This document shows, one piece after another, positions 8,586 to 17,720 of a stretch of 64,000 nucleotides of DNA. Source of the DNA: Rhodoferax sp. (lineage in GTDB: Bacteria; Pseudomonadota; Gammaproteobacteria; Burkholderiales; Burkholderiaceae_C); assembly GCA_030682475.1 (NCBI GenBank), contig JAUXOA010000077.1, positions 1-64,000 on the forward strand. Direction: 5' to 3'. Numbering within the stretch: the first letter of the stretch is position 1; every line of letters starts with the position of its first letter. Under the pieces are notes generated by a model. The model was not told the origin of the DNA, made no database searches, and worked only from the letters and a program-made list of their open reading frames with translations. Both the position numbers and the translations under genes were made by a program.

Positions 8586-9542
8586 TTGTCAACATTTCAA
8601 TACCCGATTTTGCCTTCAAACCAAAGCCCCCACGCCAGTCTGTATTCCACACGCCCCGGCGCCTTGCCTGCCCGCTTTCGCCGCGCGCGTGTTTTGATCG
8701 TCGGTTGCGGTGATGTCGGCCTGCGGGTGGCGCAAGTCCTGTCGGGGCGGGTGCGCCTGCTGGCGCTCACGCCATCCGTGGATCGAACCAGTGAGCTGCG
8801 CGCCCGTGGCATCACACCCCTGGCAGGCAATCTGGACGCAGCGGCGTCGCTGCGCCGACTGGCCGGTTTGGCAACCCGTGTGCTGTACCTGGCGCCGCCG
8901 CCGGGTCAGGGGTGGCAAGACCCACGCACCCTGGCCTTGACCCGTGCCTTGCGCCTGCGCAGCTTGCCAGAGGCCCTGGTCTATGGCTCCACCAGTGGTG
9001 TGTATGGCGACTGCCAGGGTGAGCTTGCCATCGAAACAAGAACGCCGCGCCCGGATACGCCAAGGGCCAGAAGGCGAATTGATGCTGAAAATGCGATTCG
9101 TTTCTTTGGCCGTGCCACGCAGGTCCGCAGCAGCATTCTGCGCATTCCGGGCATTTACGCGCCCGACCGTGCGGGCGGCACGCCGCGTGAGCGCCTGCTC
9201 AAAGGCACACCGGTGCTACAGGCGGCGGACGACGTCTACACCAACCACATTCATGCCGACGATCTGGCGCGCGCCTGCCTTGCTGCGCTGTGGCGTGGCA
9301 AGCCGCAGCGCGTCTATAACGTGAATGACGACAGCTGCCTCAAGATGGGAGACTATTTTGATCTGGCGGCCGATTTGTATGGCTTGCCACGGCCGCCACG
9401 CGTACCCAGAAGCACGGTAAAAGACCAGTTGCCCTTGATGCTGTTGAGTTTTATGAACGAGTCGCGCCGCCTGGACAACACGCGCCTCAAACGTGAGCTG
9501 CGGCTGAGCTTGCGCTATCCGACGGTAGACGTCGGCTTGTAA
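8586..9542 (+). CDS. NAD(P)-dependent epimerase/dehydratase-like protein
   Basis: A roughly 318-residue extended SDR protein. The Rossmann start RRARVLIVGCGDVGLRVAQVL has the GxxGxxG nucleotide motif, and YGSTSGVYGDCQGE contains the SDR serine and tyrosine region. HADDLARACLAAL and VYNVNDD fit the NAD-dependent epimerase/dehydratase family, YeeZ-like subgroup. The substrate is unknown. The frame begins with a TTG at 8586, only 23 bases from the divergent reductase start; a downstream start just before RVLIVGCG is possible, so the first 30 or so residues are uncertain. Confidence 0.75.
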   Translation: MSTFQYPILPSNQSPHASLYSTRPGALPARFRRARVLIVGCGDVGLRVAQVLSGRVRLLALTPSVDRTSELRARGITPLAGNLDAAASLRRLAGLATRVLYLAPPPGQGWQDPRTLALTRALRLRSLPEALVYGSTSGVYGDCQGELAIETRTPRPDTPRARRRIDAENAIRFFGRATQVRSSILRIPGIYAPDRAGGTPRERLLKGTPVLQAADDVYTNHIHADDLARACLAALWRGKPQRVYNVNDDSCLKMGDYFDLAADLYGLPRPPRVPRSTVKDQLPLMLLSFMNESRRLDNTRLKRELRLSLRYPTVDVGL

Positions 9543-9546
9543 GCGC

Positions 9547-9575
9547 TGGTGCCCGGGGCCGGAATCGAACTGGCA
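9547..9575 (-). repeat. Duplicated 3' end of tRNA-Leu, putative attachment-site repeat
   Basis: These 29 bases repeat the 3' terminal part of the tRNA-Leu gene, T-arm through CCA (10370-10398), with a single mismatch and in the same orientation. There is no tRNA body around this copy. A displaced tRNA 3' end downstream of an intact tRNA gene is the classic footprint of site-specific integration. The bracketed segment (9576-10369) holds only a CheB-like gene and no integrase, so any element has decayed or been deleted. Confidence 0.65.
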
Positions 9576-9617
9576 GCACGTTGACGCAACCGGCGTGTGA
9601 CCCGTGGTCGGTGTCAC

Positions 9618-10187
9618 TCAGGTTTCAACGCGCGCAATGCGAATAATTTCTTGCGCGATATCTTCTGGCGACAGCACAAAATCAATGCAGCCGCTGTCAA
9701 TGGCGCTCTCCGGCATGGCTGGCTGAATCGCCGTTGCGGGCTTTTGCGCGATGGTAATGCCGCCTACTTCCTTGATCCCGCGCAGGGCTGCTGCCCCGTC
9801 GCCGTCGTAGCCAGAAACAATCACAGCAATCAGCTTGCCGTCCCAGAAATTTGTCAAAGACCGCAGGAAAACCGTGATGACATCAGGCCAGCCGCGCGGC
9901 TTTGATATCGGCTTTAGTTTGAACACGTCATCTTCGACGTGCAGGTCCCGATTTGCGGGGATGATAAATACACGGTTCGGCTCGATCAGCAAATTTTCCG
10001 TGATGAGATCAACCGGCATCGTTGTGAAGCGAGGGAGAACTTCGTGCAGTTGGGTCGGCATTATCGTGATGTGATTCACGATGACGATCGCCACACCCAT
10101 GTCAGCCGGAAGGTTCTGCAATAGCCGGATATAGGCATCTAGGCCACCGGCCGAACCGCCGACGCAAACGATAGGAAAATTTTTCAT
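9618..10187 (-). CDS. CheB-type protein-glutamate methylesterase domain protein
   Basis: A single-domain CheB methylesterase of about 189 residues. Family members hydrolyse methyl esters on chemoreceptors using a Ser-His-Asp triad. The triad appears as the Ser in CVGGSAGGLDA, the His in IVNHI and the Asp in SGYDGDGAAAL. It lacks the N-terminal receiver domain of canonical CheB, so control would differ, and no chemotaxis genes are nearby. The ATG at 10187 starts the conserved domain; a GTG/ATG pair at 10220/10217 would add 10-11 residues. It is the only gene between the two copies of the tRNA-Leu 3' end, suggesting acquisition. Confidence 0.8.
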   Translation of the reverse strand: MKNFPIVCVGGSAGGLDAYIRLLQNLPADMGVAIVIVNHITIMPTQLHEVLPRFTTMPVDLITENLLIEPNRVFIIPANRDLHVEDDVFKLKPISKPRGWPDVITVFLRSLTNFWDGKLIAVIVSGYDGDGAAALRGIKEVGGITIAQKPATAIQPAMPESAIDSGCIDFVLSPEDIAQEIIRIARVET

Positions 10188-10369
10188 CGAGGAGCCCGCT
10201 TGAATCTGCAACTGCATCACCTTGGCATTGTCAATGGATTCAATGGTAGCGTAATCTGCCGATCCGATCCTATCAACACGGACAGCTAAAGACGTCGATC
10301 CTGCATCGCGCCAGCCTTATTCGCTACGGTGGACGGTCATTGCTACACCAACGAAAGCGAACTTGTCAA

Positions 10370-10454
10370 TGGTGCCCGGGGCCGGAATCGAACCGGCACT
10401 CCTTTCGGAGGGGGATTTTGAGTCCCCTGCGTCTACCAATTTCACCACCCGGGC
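10370..10454 (-). tRNA. tRNA-Leu (anticodon CAA)
   Basis: The minus strand folds as an 85-nt class II tRNA. The acceptor GCCCGGG pairs with CCCGGGC, the anticodon stem GGGGA/TCCCC encloses loop CTCAAAA with anticodon CAA, a long variable arm CCTCCGAAAGGAG is present, the T-loop reads GGTTCGATTCC, and CCA is encoded. It decodes UUG. A truncated copy of its 3' end lies about 820 bases away at 9547-9575. Confidence 0.95.
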
Positions 10455-10494
10455 AGTTTCAAGCGAAGACCAAAATTATGGCACAGTATGGGCT

Positions 10495-11397
10495 ATGAAA
10501 TACCTGACCATTGAAGATTCCATCGGAAAAACACCCTTGGTGCTGTTGCAACGCATTGGGGCTGAAGAAAATGCCACCCGTGGCAACGTGATTCTGGGCA
10601 AGCTCGAAGGCAATAACCCGGCTGGCTCGGTGAAAGACCGCCCGGCTGTGTCGATGATTGCGCGTGCGCAGGAACGTGGCGACATCAAGCCGGGCGACAC
10701 GCTGATTGAGGCGACTTCGGGCAACACCGGCATTGCGCTGGCCATGGCCGCGGCCATCAAGGGCTACCGCATGATTTTGATCATGCCGGAGGACTTGTCG
10801 ATCGAGCGCGTCCAAACCATGAAAGCGTTTGGTGCGGAACTGATTCTCACGCCCAAGAGCGGCGGCATGGAGTACGCGCGGGATCTGGCCGAGCAGATGC
10901 AGCGCGATGGCAAAGGGCACGTGCTCGACCAGTTTGCCAATGCCGACAATCCGCGGGTCCATTACGAGACCACCGGCCCTGAAATCTGGGCCGACACCCA
11001 CGGGCGGATAAGCCATTTTGTCAGTGCCATGGGCACCACCGGCACCATCACAGGTGTGTCGCAGTTTTTGAAAGAGAAGAACCCGTCCATCCAGATCATT
11101 GGCGTACAGCCCAACGAGGGCTCCCGCATTCCCGGCATTCGAAAGTGGCCGCAGGAATATTTGCCGAAAATCTACAACCCCGCCAACGTCGACGAGTTGA
11201 TCTACGTGAGCCAGGAGAATGCCGAAGACATGTGTCGGCGGCTGGCGCGGGAAGAAGGCATTTTTGCCGGCATTTCTGCGGCGGGTGCGTGCTGGGTGGC
11301 GCAAGAGCTTGCCCGGCGTGAAAGCAACGCGACCATTGTGTTCATCGTCTGCGACCGTGGCGACCGCTATCTTTCCACCGGCGTGTTCCCCGCGTGA
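10495..11397 (+). CDS. cysM: Cysteine synthase B (O-acetylserine sulfhydrylase)
   Basis: This PLP-dependent enzyme makes cysteine from O-acetylserine and sulfide, or S-sulfocysteine from thiosulfate. The 300-residue protein has DSIGKTPLVLLQRI at the start, the PLP lysine in NPAGSVKDRPA, the substrate-binding loop EATSGNTGIALA and the phosphate-binding GTTGTITG. Features such as the RIPGIRKWPQEYLPKIY loop favour CysM over CysK. The ATG at 10495 begins the conserved domain; the frame is open further upstream only through the tRNA-Leu gene. A TusA-like sulfur carrier follows 27 bases downstream, consistent with a sulfur-metabolism pair. Confidence 0.93.
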   Translation: MKYLTIEDSIGKTPLVLLQRIGAEENATRGNVILGKLEGNNPAGSVKDRPAVSMIARAQERGDIKPGDTLIEATSGNTGIALAMAAAIKGYRMILIMPEDLSIERVQTMKAFGAELILTPKSGGMEYARDLAEQMQRDGKGHVLDQFANADNPRVHYETTGPEIWADTHGRISHFVSAMGTTGTITGVSQFLKEKNPSIQIIGVQPNEGSRIPGIRKWPQEYLPKIYNPANVDELIYVSQENAEDMCRRLAREEGIFAGISAAGACWVAQELARRESNATIVFIVCDRGDRYLSTGVFPA

Positions 11398-11424
11398 CCA
11401 ACTGCCTGATTCCAGGGAAATTTG

Positions 11425-11652
11425 ATGCACATCGACAAAGAACTTGACGCCCGTGGCCTGAACTGCCCACTGCCCATACTGAAAGCCAAAAAAGCGCTGG
11501 CCGAGATGCAGAGCGGTCAGACGCTGCGGGTGGTCGCGACTGACGCCGGTTCAATGCGTGACTTTCAGGCTTTTGCCAAGCAGACGGGCAATGAACTGCT
11601 GGCGCAGCAGACCGTGGGTGATGACTTCATCCACGTGCTACGCCGCCGCTAA
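11425..11652 (+). CDS. TusA/SirA-family sulfur carrier protein
   Basis: A 75-residue sulfur-relay protein. The family accepts persulfide sulfur on a conserved cysteine and passes it on, for example to tRNA thiolation or molybdenum cofactor pathways. The sequence ELDARGLNCPLPILKAKKAL holds the CPxP motif with that cysteine, and the remaining beta-alpha-beta fold (LRVVATDAGSMRDFQAFAKQTG) is standard. It follows cysM closely, which suggests joint use of sulfur. It is convergent with valS, leaving only 8 bases between the stop codons. Several paralogues usually exist in one genome, so I do not assign the name tusA. Confidence 0.88.
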   Translation: MHIDKELDARGLNCPLPILKAKKALAEMQSGQTLRVVATDAGSMRDFQAFAKQTGNELLAQQTVGDDFIHVLRRR

Positions 11653-11660
11653 ACAACGCC

Positions 11661-14600
11661 TTACCCCAGGCGATTTAGTTGATCTTTCAACTTGGTCAGG
11701 GTCGCCACAAAGTCGGCCACCCGCTTGCGTTCCTGTTCGATGACCGCTGCTGGTGCTTTGGCCACAAAAGCCTCGTTACCCAGTTTGCCCTGGGCTTTGA
11801 CAATTTCGCCTTCCAGACGCACCGCCTCCTTGCCAAGGCGAATCTTTTCGGCTTCCACGTCAATCTCCATGTGCAGGCAGATGCGTGCTTCGCCCACCAC
11901 GGCCACCGGCGCGGCCTGGGCGGCGGCGGCCCAGGCGGACTCGTCGTCAAACACGCGAACCTCATTGAGTTTGGCCAGTGCCTGCAGTACCGGTGCCGAC
12001 TGCTTCAAAAAGGCCACTTCACCAGTCTGGGTGGCGATGACAAACAGCGGCAGTCGGGTGGCGGGTGACACGCTCATCTCGCCACGCAGATTGCGACAGG
12101 CATCCACCAACTGCTTGAGTTTGTTCACATGGGCTATTGCCGTTTCATCAATCCGCTCGGGCTGACTGACTGGGTAAACGGCAATCGACACGGACTCGCC
12201 AGCACGCCCGGCGACCGGCGCCACTTTTTGCCAAAGTTCTTCGGTCACGAAGGGAATCACCGGGTGCGCGAGCCGCAGAATGGTCTCCAGGGTCCGAATC
12301 AGGGTGCGGCGCGTCGCCCGTTGTTGGGCCAGACCTGCTTGCGGGTCTTTGCAATCTTTGCCTTGTTGAATCTGGACCTTGGCGATTTCCAGATACCAGT
12401 CGCAGAACTCGTTCCAGACGAAGTCATAAATCGTGTTGGCCACGTTGTCCAGGCGGTACTCTTCAAAGCCCTTGGCCACCTCGGCTTCGGCGCGCTGCAG
12501 CAGCGAGACGATCCAGCGGTCGGCCGGGCTGAAATTCAGGTAGCCGTGTGCGGCGCCACCGACCGCACACTCTTCCTTTGTGTGCTCGTTCAAGCCGCAA
12601 TCCTGGCCTTCGCAGTTCATCAGCACGAAGCGGCTGGCGTTCCATAGTTTGTTGCAGAAATTGCGATAGCCCTCGCAGCGCTTGCTGTCGAAGTTGATGC
12701 TGCGGCCCAGCGAGGCCAGCGACGCAAAGGTGAAACGCAGGGCGTCGGCGCCAAACGGGGGAATGCCAGTCGGAAACTCTTTTTCGGTGTTTTTGCGCAC
12801 CTGCGGGGCGGTCTCGGGTTTGCGCAGGCCGTCCGAGCGTTTGAGCAGCAACTCGGGCAGGGCGATGCCATCGATCAAGTCCACCGGGTCCAGCACGTTG
12901 CCCTCCGACTTGCTCATTTTCTTGCCCTGCGCGTCACGCACCAGGCCGTGGATATAGACGTGTTTGAACGGCACTTTGCCTGTGAAGTGGGTGGTCATCA
13001 TGATCATCCGGGCGACCCAGAAAAAGATGATGTCGTAGCCTGTTACCAATACGCTTGAAGGCAGGTAGAGGTTATAGTCGCTCAGGCTGTTGGTGTCGGC
13101 CCCGCTCTGGGCCGAGGCGGGAACGGCCTTGCTCATACTCGCTTCGCTCACCAAATCGCTGCATCCGTCCCCGCCTCGGCCCAGCGCTGCATTGTTGGGC
13201 CAGCCCATGGTGCTGAACGGAACCAAGGCGGAGGAGTACCAGGTGTCGAGCACGTCTTCGTCGCGACGCAGGGTTTTGCCGGGCGTCTGGGCTTGCGCCT
13301 CTTCCTCATTGCGCGCCACATAGACCTTGCCGTCTTCGTCGTACCAGGCCGGAATCTGATGGCCCCACCAGAGCTGGCGGGAAATGCACCAGTCCTGGAT
13401 GTTGTTCATCCACTGGTTGTAGGTGTTGACCCAGTTCTCGGGCACAAACTTCACCTCACCCGACTGCACGGCGTCGATGGCTTTTTGCGCGATTGATTTG
13501 CCGGTGGCGTCCTTATCACTCACCTTCGTCATGGCCACAAACCACTGGTCGGTCAGCATCGGTTCGATCACCTGGCCGGTACGGGCGCACACTGGGACCA
13601 TATTTTTGTGCGGTACAGCTTTTTCCAGAAATCCCTGCGTCTCCAGATCTTTCAGCACTGCCGCACGACATACGTAGCGATCCATGCCCTGGTAGGCGGC
13701 GGGGCCATACTCATTGATTTTTGCGTCCAGCGTAAAGATCGTGATGAGTGGCAAATTGTGGCGTTGCGAGCAGGCGTAGTCGTTGAAGTCATGCGCACCG
13801 GTGATCTTGACGCAGCCACTGCCAAAGGCGCGGTCCACAAAGTCGTCGGCGATGATGGGAATCTTGCGATTGCACAAGGGCAGATCAACCATTTTGCCGA
13901 TCAGGTGAGCGTAACGTGGATCCTCAGGGTGCACGGCCAAGGCACCGTCGGCCAGCATGGTCTCGGGCCGGGTGGTGGCAATGTGCATGCCGCGCAGCGG
14001 CATTCCATCGGCCGTCAATTGCGGCCCGTCGCTGAACGGATATTCGATGTGCCACATGAAGCTGTCGCGCTCCTCGCTCTCCACTTCCAGATCACTCACC
14101 GCGCTTTGCAGCACCGGGTCCCAGTTGACCAGCCGTTTGCCACGGTAGATCAGGCCTTGTTCATAGAGCTCAACAAAAGTTTCGGTCACCGTCCTGGACA
14201 ATTTGTCGTCCATGGTGAAGTACTCGCGGCTCCAGTCCACGCTGTCGCCCATGCGGCGCATCTGCGTGGTGATGGTGTTGCCGGACTTTTCTTTCCATTC
14301 CCAGACCTTGGTCACAAAGTTCTTGCGTCCCAGATCATGGCGGTTGACCTTCTGCTCTTGCAACTGGCGCTCCACCACAATTTGCGTGGCAATACCGGCA
14401 TGGTCGGTGCCCGGAATCCAGACCGTGTTGTCACCGCGCATACGGTGGTAGCGGGTCAGCGAGTCCATGATGGTCTGGTTGAACGCGTGCCCCATGTGCA
14501 GCGTACCCGTCACGTTGGGCGGCGGCAACTGGATGGCGAAGGAGGGAGCGCCGTCTTGGGGCGCCTTGCTGCCACGGTAGCCGGCCTGGGCATAGCCCCG

Positions 14601-14696
14601 GCGTTCCCACTCCGGTCCCCAATGGGCCTCGATGGCGGCCGGCTCAAAAGATTTGGACAGGCTGTTGAGGCCGGGTTGTTGCAGTGCGTCGTTCAT
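11661..14696 (-). CDS. valS: Valyl-tRNA synthetase with an in-frame insertion
   Basis: A class I aminoacyl-tRNA synthetase of 1011 residues that charges tRNA-Val and edits misacylated threonine. The signature [15 protein letters not shown] (HIGH region) is near residue 60, the editing domain has [16 protein letters not shown], and the catalytic loop [10 protein letters not shown] is present. The C-terminal anticodon-binding and coiled-coil regions end in LKDQLNRLG. It is longer than many relatives because an extra stretch of about 35 residues, rich in Ser, Ala and Gly, sits around residues 500-535, just before [16 protein letters not shown]. That stretch is encoded by a palindromic DNA segment listed separately. 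The ATG at 14696 is preferred over an upstream start giving a non-conserved Pro-rich leader. Confidence 0.95.
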   Translation of the reverse strand: MNDALQQPGLNSLSKSFEPAAIEAHWGPEWERRGYAQAGYRGSKAPQDGAPSFAIQLPPPNVTGTLHMGHAFNQTIMDSLTRYHRMRGDNTVWIPGTDHAGIATQIVVERQLQEQKVNRHDLGRKNFVTKVWEWKEKSGNTITTQMRRMGDSVDWSREYFTMDDKLSRTVTETFVELYEQGLIYRGKRLVNWDPVLQSAVSDLEVESEERDSFMWHIEYPFSDGPQLTADGMPLRGMHIATTRPETMLADGALAVHPEDPRYAHLIGKMVDLPLCNRKIPIIADDFVDRAFGSGCVKITGAHDFNDYACSQRHNLPLITIFTLDAKINEYGPAAYQGMDRYVCRAAVLKDLETQGFLEKAVPHKNMVPVCARTGQVIEPMLTDQWFVAMTKVSDKDATGKSIAQKAIDAVQSGEVKFVPENWVNTYNQWMNNIQDWCISRQLWWGHQIPAWYDEDGKVYVARNEEEAQAQTPGKTLRRDEDVLDTWYSSALVPFSTMGWPNNAALGRGGDGCSDLVSEASMSKAVPASAQSGADTNSLSDYNLYLPSSVLVTGYDIIFFWVARMIMMTTHFTGKVPFKHVYIHGLVRDAQGKKMSKSEGNVLDPVDLIDGIALPELLLKRSDGLRKPETAPQVRKNTEKEFPTGIPPFGADALRFTFASLASLGRSINFDSKRCEGYRNFCNKLWNASRFVLMNCEGQDCGLNEHTKEECAVGGAAHGYLNFSPADRWIVSLLQRAEAEVAKGFEEYRLDNVANTIYDFVWNEFCDWYLEIAKVQIQQGKDCKDPQAGLAQQRATRRTLIRTLETILRLAHPVIPFVTEELWQKVAPVAGRAGESVSIAVYPVSQPERIDETAIAHVNKLKQLVDACRNLRGEMSVSPATRLPLFVIATQTGEVAFLKQSAPVLQALAKLNEVRVFDDESAWAAAAQAAPVAVVGEARICLHMEIDVEAEKIRLGKEAVRLEGEIVKAQGKLGNEAFVAKAPAAVIEQERKRVADFVATLTKLKDQLNRLG
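13107..13184. repeat. Palindromic element inserted in frame within valS
   Basis: The arms 13107-13126 and 13165-13184 are inverted repeats of 20 bases differing at one position (core CTGGGCCGAGGCGGG), separated by 38 bases. The element falls exactly where ValS has about 35 residues not expected from the family, and it keeps the reading frame. This resembles small palindromic elements known to insert into coding genes, such as Rickettsia RPEs. Whether other copies exist in the genome cannot be seen here. Confidence 0.65.
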
Positions 14697-14875
14697 GGTG
14701 TCGTTGGCGTTTCCGCCCGCTGGCCCGGTGCGGGCAACTGGCGGCGGAAGCGGCACACTGATTCAGGTGCCGCTGGTGAAGATAGGCTGGAGAAAGATGA
14801 TTTTATTCGACGCCGGATCCGGTTTCGATTCGCCCCTCAATGCCCCCCCATGCCGGGTGGCGTGTCGTAGCAAGC

Positions 14876-15064
14876 TCAGGGCGGTGGCGCGCTGGCCGCC
14901 TGCAGACATTCCCGCAGCACTTTCGAGTCTCCTACCTGGTTGGCCAGTAGCAGAATGAGCCGGGCGTTGAGCAACTCGGATTGTTCGCGGGCCAGCCCGG
15001 CATGGGCGTCCAGCAACTGTTCGTAGAAAGCGTCAGCGTCCTCAAAATGGAGTGTGGTTTTCAT
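14876..15064 (-). CDS. DUF2783-type small protein
   Basis: A 62-residue acidic helical protein (MKTTLHFEDADAFYEQLLDAHAGL, then SELLNARLILLLANQVGD). This pattern matches the DUF2783 family as I recall it, short proteins found next to FAD-dependent monooxygenases in Burkholderiales. It follows the monooxygenase gene on the same strand after 10 bases, so it is likely cotranscribed and may help or regulate that enzyme. No catalytic motif is visible. The function of the family is unknown. Confidence 0.7.
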   Translation of the reverse strand: MKTTLHFEDADAFYEQLLDAHAGLAREQSELLNARLILLLANQVGDSKVLRECLQAASAPPP

Positions 15065-15074
15065 AGGGAAGGTC

Positions 15075-16808
15075 TCACTTCATGCCAAGCGCATGTTCGA
15101 TGGAATGCACCAATTGGGCGTCAACGGCTTCACCCGTGGCTGACAGATAGCCGTCGGGACGCAAAACCGCCCAGGCATGGCCAAAAACGTGACAGGCGCC
15201 TTGCAGGTGACCTTGTGGGTCGATCACGTGTTCCACCGCCTGTGGGCTAGTGTTCACCTCCAGCACCTGCACACAGCGCACCGGCGCGTGGCTGGCCAAC
15301 TGCCGCAAGCGCTCGCAGGCGGCTGGCGAAATATGTCCGAACACCAGCACAGCCAGGTCGCCATTGGCCCATTCCAGCAGATCATTGACGGTACCGCTGC
15401 TGCCATCGGCCCAGCGGAAAGCCACGTTCGGTACCGACAGTCCGCCGGTGCTCCCGCATACGCTGCTGCGGGTGTAGCTGTTGGCCACCGCCATGCGACC
15501 TGTGTTCACCAATTGGCGGGCGAAGGGGTATTGCCGGGCCAGGCCGATGGTGGCGGCGCGAAACCGGCGTTCGACCCCATCCGCGGGCCGCAAAAAGCGT
15601 GCAGTGCGGTTGGTGACCTGCACGTTTTGCGCGGCCGCTTCGTGTCGCTCTTCGTTGTAACTGTCCAGCAGCGCGGGCGGGGCCTGGTCCTTGAACACGG
15701 CCGCCAGCTTCCAGGCCAGGTTGTCGGCGTCGGCAATGCCGGTATTGCCGCCGCGCGCGCCAAAAGGACTGACGATCTTTGCCGTGTCACCCATGAAGAA
15801 AACGTTGCCAATGCGCAAGCGGTCAAGACACTGGCTGCGGTAGGTGTAAGACCCGACCCACACAATTTCAAATTCCACGTCGGCGCCAAATTGGCGCTGC
15901 AGACGTTCGCGTACCACGTCAACCCGGCACACGTCGTCAGGGTCGACATCAGGCGCCATCTGGTAATCAATGCGCCACACGTCGTCGGCCATCAGGTGTT
16001 GCCAGACCGCACGATTTTCATTGAAGGGCGCTTCGATCCAGGCATGGCGTTCAATGGGCGGATGGTTTTTGAACCGTACGTCGACAATGCACCAGCGGTC
16101 GTCGCCCCGTCTGGAGGTCATGGTGGCAGCGCACCAGGTGTGGAATGGGGTGTGCGATCCGGTGGCGTCAATCACATAGTCGGCCTGCAGTGTGTAACTG
16201 CCGGCTGGTGTCTGCACGGTGAGCGTATTGAGCCCATCCTCCGGTACGAAGTCTGTCACCCGGGACTGCCAGCGCAGGTCCACAAAGCCCAATTCTGCGA
16301 TGCGCTGCACCAGGTAGCCTTCAATATAAAACTGCTGGATGTTGATGAAGGGTGGCTGACAGGACAGACCAAAGTTGCTCTGCTGGCGCAGGTCAAAGGA
16401 GTAGACCTCGTCGTGGCCCGAAAAGGTGCGACCCACATGCCACTGGCTTCCCTTGGCGGCAATGCGTTCGTAAATACCCAGTCGCTGGAATATTTCCAGC
16501 GACTTTTGGGTGTAGCAAATGCCCTGCGAAGATGCGCCCTTCATGCCCACGGTGTTGTTTTCGTCCAGCAGAAGCGCAGGCACCCCCAGCTTGGCCAGCG
16601 CACAGGCCATGGTCAGTCCCGTGATGCCAGCACCCACCACCACGACCGGGTGGCGGCGTACTTCGCCGGTGCGCAACTCCGCCGGTTCGACAAAAGGGTA
16701 CTCTGGCAGGCGATAGCCTGTGCCCTGCGTGAATTCAGGACCTTGGGTGGAGGCCGTTGCGGTGTAAGTCGCCTGTGTCGTGGGCATGGTGAGTAACACT
16801 TTCTGCAT
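15075..16808 (-). CDS. FAD-dependent aromatic-type monooxygenase
   Basis: A 577-residue class A flavoprotein monooxygenase of the PheA/TfdB/MhpA type, which hydroxylates aromatic rings with NAD(P)H and O2. The FAD Rossmann motif is VVVVGAGITGLTMACALAKLG, the middle DATGSHTPFH holds the DG-like region, and RIGNVFFMGDTAKIVSPFGARGGNTGIADADNLAWKL is the GD motif. A C-terminal thioredoxin-like domain is present. In place of the usual HxxPP after GD it has KIVSPFG, so it belongs to a diverged subgroup. The substrate is unknown. The start may be 16808 or the ATG at 16787. The upstream intergenic region, shared with rubrerythrin, has an FNR-like box. Confidence 0.85.
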   Translation of the reverse strand: MQKVLLTMPTTQATYTATASTQGPEFTQGTGYRLPEYPFVEPAELRTGEVRRHPVVVVGAGITGLTMACALAKLGVPALLLDENNTVGMKGASSQGICYTQKSLEIFQRLGIYERIAAKGSQWHVGRTFSGHDEVYSFDLRQQSNFGLSCQPPFINIQQFYIEGYLVQRIAELGFVDLRWQSRVTDFVPEDGLNTLTVQTPAGSYTLQADYVIDATGSHTPFHTWCAATMTSRRGDDRWCIVDVRFKNHPPIERHAWIEAPFNENRAVWQHLMADDVWRIDYQMAPDVDPDDVCRVDVVRERLQRQFGADVEFEIVWVGSYTYRSQCLDRLRIGNVFFMGDTAKIVSPFGARGGNTGIADADNLAWKLAAVFKDQAPPALLDSYNEERHEAAAQNVQVTNRTARFLRPADGVERRFRAATIGLARQYPFARQLVNTGRMAVANSYTRSSVCGSTGGLSVPNVAFRWADGSSGTVNDLLEWANGDLAVLVFGHISPAACERLRQLASHAPVRCVQVLEVNTSPQAVEHVIDPQGHLQGACHVFGHAWAVLRPDGYLSATGEAVDAQLVHSIEHALGMK

Positions 16809-16880
16809 AACGAATTCACGTTATTGTAATTTTTGTGTGTGGGGTTAGCCTGATTAAAAACTGCTTCGTGGATAGTTTTG

Positions 16881-16894
16881 TTGATTTTTATCAA
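16881..16894. promoter_or_regulatory. Perfect FNR/ANR-type box
   Basis: TTGATTTTTATCAA matches the TTGAT-N4-ATCAA consensus at all ten defined positions. It lies in the divergent region between the monooxygenase (start 16808) and rubrerythrin (start 17037), immediately followed by a second perfect inverted repeat, GACTATT-N3-AATAGTC (16896-16912). Control by oxygen of one or both flanking genes is the natural reading; the direction cannot be told from sequence. Confidence 0.65.
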
Positions 16895-17036
16895 AGACTA
16901 TTTTTAATAGTCAAAAACAATAAATGACATTGAGGCAGCCAATTAGACGCCGGTCCCTATCCCGGCTAAGCTGTAGCCGTCTTTGACAATTTTTTGTTCA
17001 AGACGTACCCATTTTTTTAACCACTAGGAGATTTCC

Positions 17037-17459
17037 ATGGCAGCACTCAAAGGCTCCAAGACGGAAGACAACCTGAAAGCCGCCTTCGCAGGCGAGTCCC
17101 AGGCCAACCGCCGTTACCTGTATTTCGCAAACAAGGCCGACGTTGAAGGCCAGCCTGACGTGGCAGCGTTGTTCCGCTCCACCGCCGAAGGTGAAACCGG
17201 CCACGCGCACGGCCACCTGGAATGGCTGGAGCAGTGCGGTGACCCGGCTACCGGCATGCCTTTTGGCGCCACCCGTGACAACCTCAAGTCGGCGGTGGCT
17301 GGCGAGACCCACGAGTACACCGACATGTACCCCGGCATGGCCAAGACCGCCCGTGACGAAGGTCATGACGAAGTGGCTGACTGGTTCGAGACGCTGGCCA
17401 AGGCCGAGCGTTCACACGCCAATCGTTACACCAAGGCACTGGTCGAGCTGGTTGACTAG
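17037..17459 (+). CDS. Rubrerythrin-family diiron protein
   Basis: A 140-residue ferritin-like diiron protein. Rubrerythrins reduce hydrogen peroxide in anaerobic or microaerobic cells. Iron ligands appear as Glu/His in [32 protein letters not shown] and [11 protein letters not shown]. The C-terminal rubredoxin domain found in classic rubrerythrin is absent, so electrons must come from a partner, plausibly the Fe-S protein two hundred bases downstream. The TAGGAGATTTCC site before the ATG supports the start. Together with the Fe-S protein and DUF3501 gene it forms a widely conserved trio. The upstream region contains an FNR-type box. Confidence 0.93.
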   Translation: MAALKGSKTEDNLKAAFAGESQANRRYLYFANKADVEGQPDVAALFRSTAEGETGHAHGHLEWLEQCGDPATGMPFGATRDNLKSAVAGETHEYTDMYPGMAKTARDEGHDEVADWFETLAKAERSHANRYTKALVELVD

Positions 17460-17525
17460 ATCTTTGACGGCTACTGCGCGGCTGTGATACTGACAGCCGC
17501 TCGCTACGCCGCGAGGCGTGGCGGG

Positions 17526-17684
17526 TTTGCAAAGAAACTTCGATAGGGAACATCTGCATAAGTCCGTTCGCATTGAGCTTGTCGAAATGCTTTCGTTATA
17601 AATCAATAACTTAGAGAAGGCTTCGACAAGCTCAGCCCGAACGGGAGGGGTTATGCAGAGCTTCCATAGAGGTTTCTTTGCAAA
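17526..17684. repeat. Nested palindrome: REP-like hairpin inside a larger inverted repeat
   Basis: The inner part, 17564-17644, begins CCGTTCG and ends CGAACGG with internal GAGCTTGTCGAA/TTCGACAAGCTC arms. It is enclosed by an outer inverted repeat, 17526-17561 and 17651-17684, sharing TTTGCAAAGAAAC and CTGCATAA. A related inner hairpin occurs at 19852-19910. The element separates rubrerythrin from the Fe-S gene and may affect transcription or mRNA stability. Confidence 0.8.
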
Positions 17685-17720
17685 TTTCTTATCTGCTAAA
17701 TCAAGACATCGAGACCCACC

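Noticed and set aside
13608-14870. 420-codon open frame antisense to valS
   Set aside because: It mirrors valS codon structure, has no motif or ribosome binding site, and valS is unambiguous.
15177-16796. 539-codon open frame antisense to the FAD monooxygenase
   Set aside because: Same reason: high-GC antisense shadow with His/Val/Gly-rich composition and no recognised domain.
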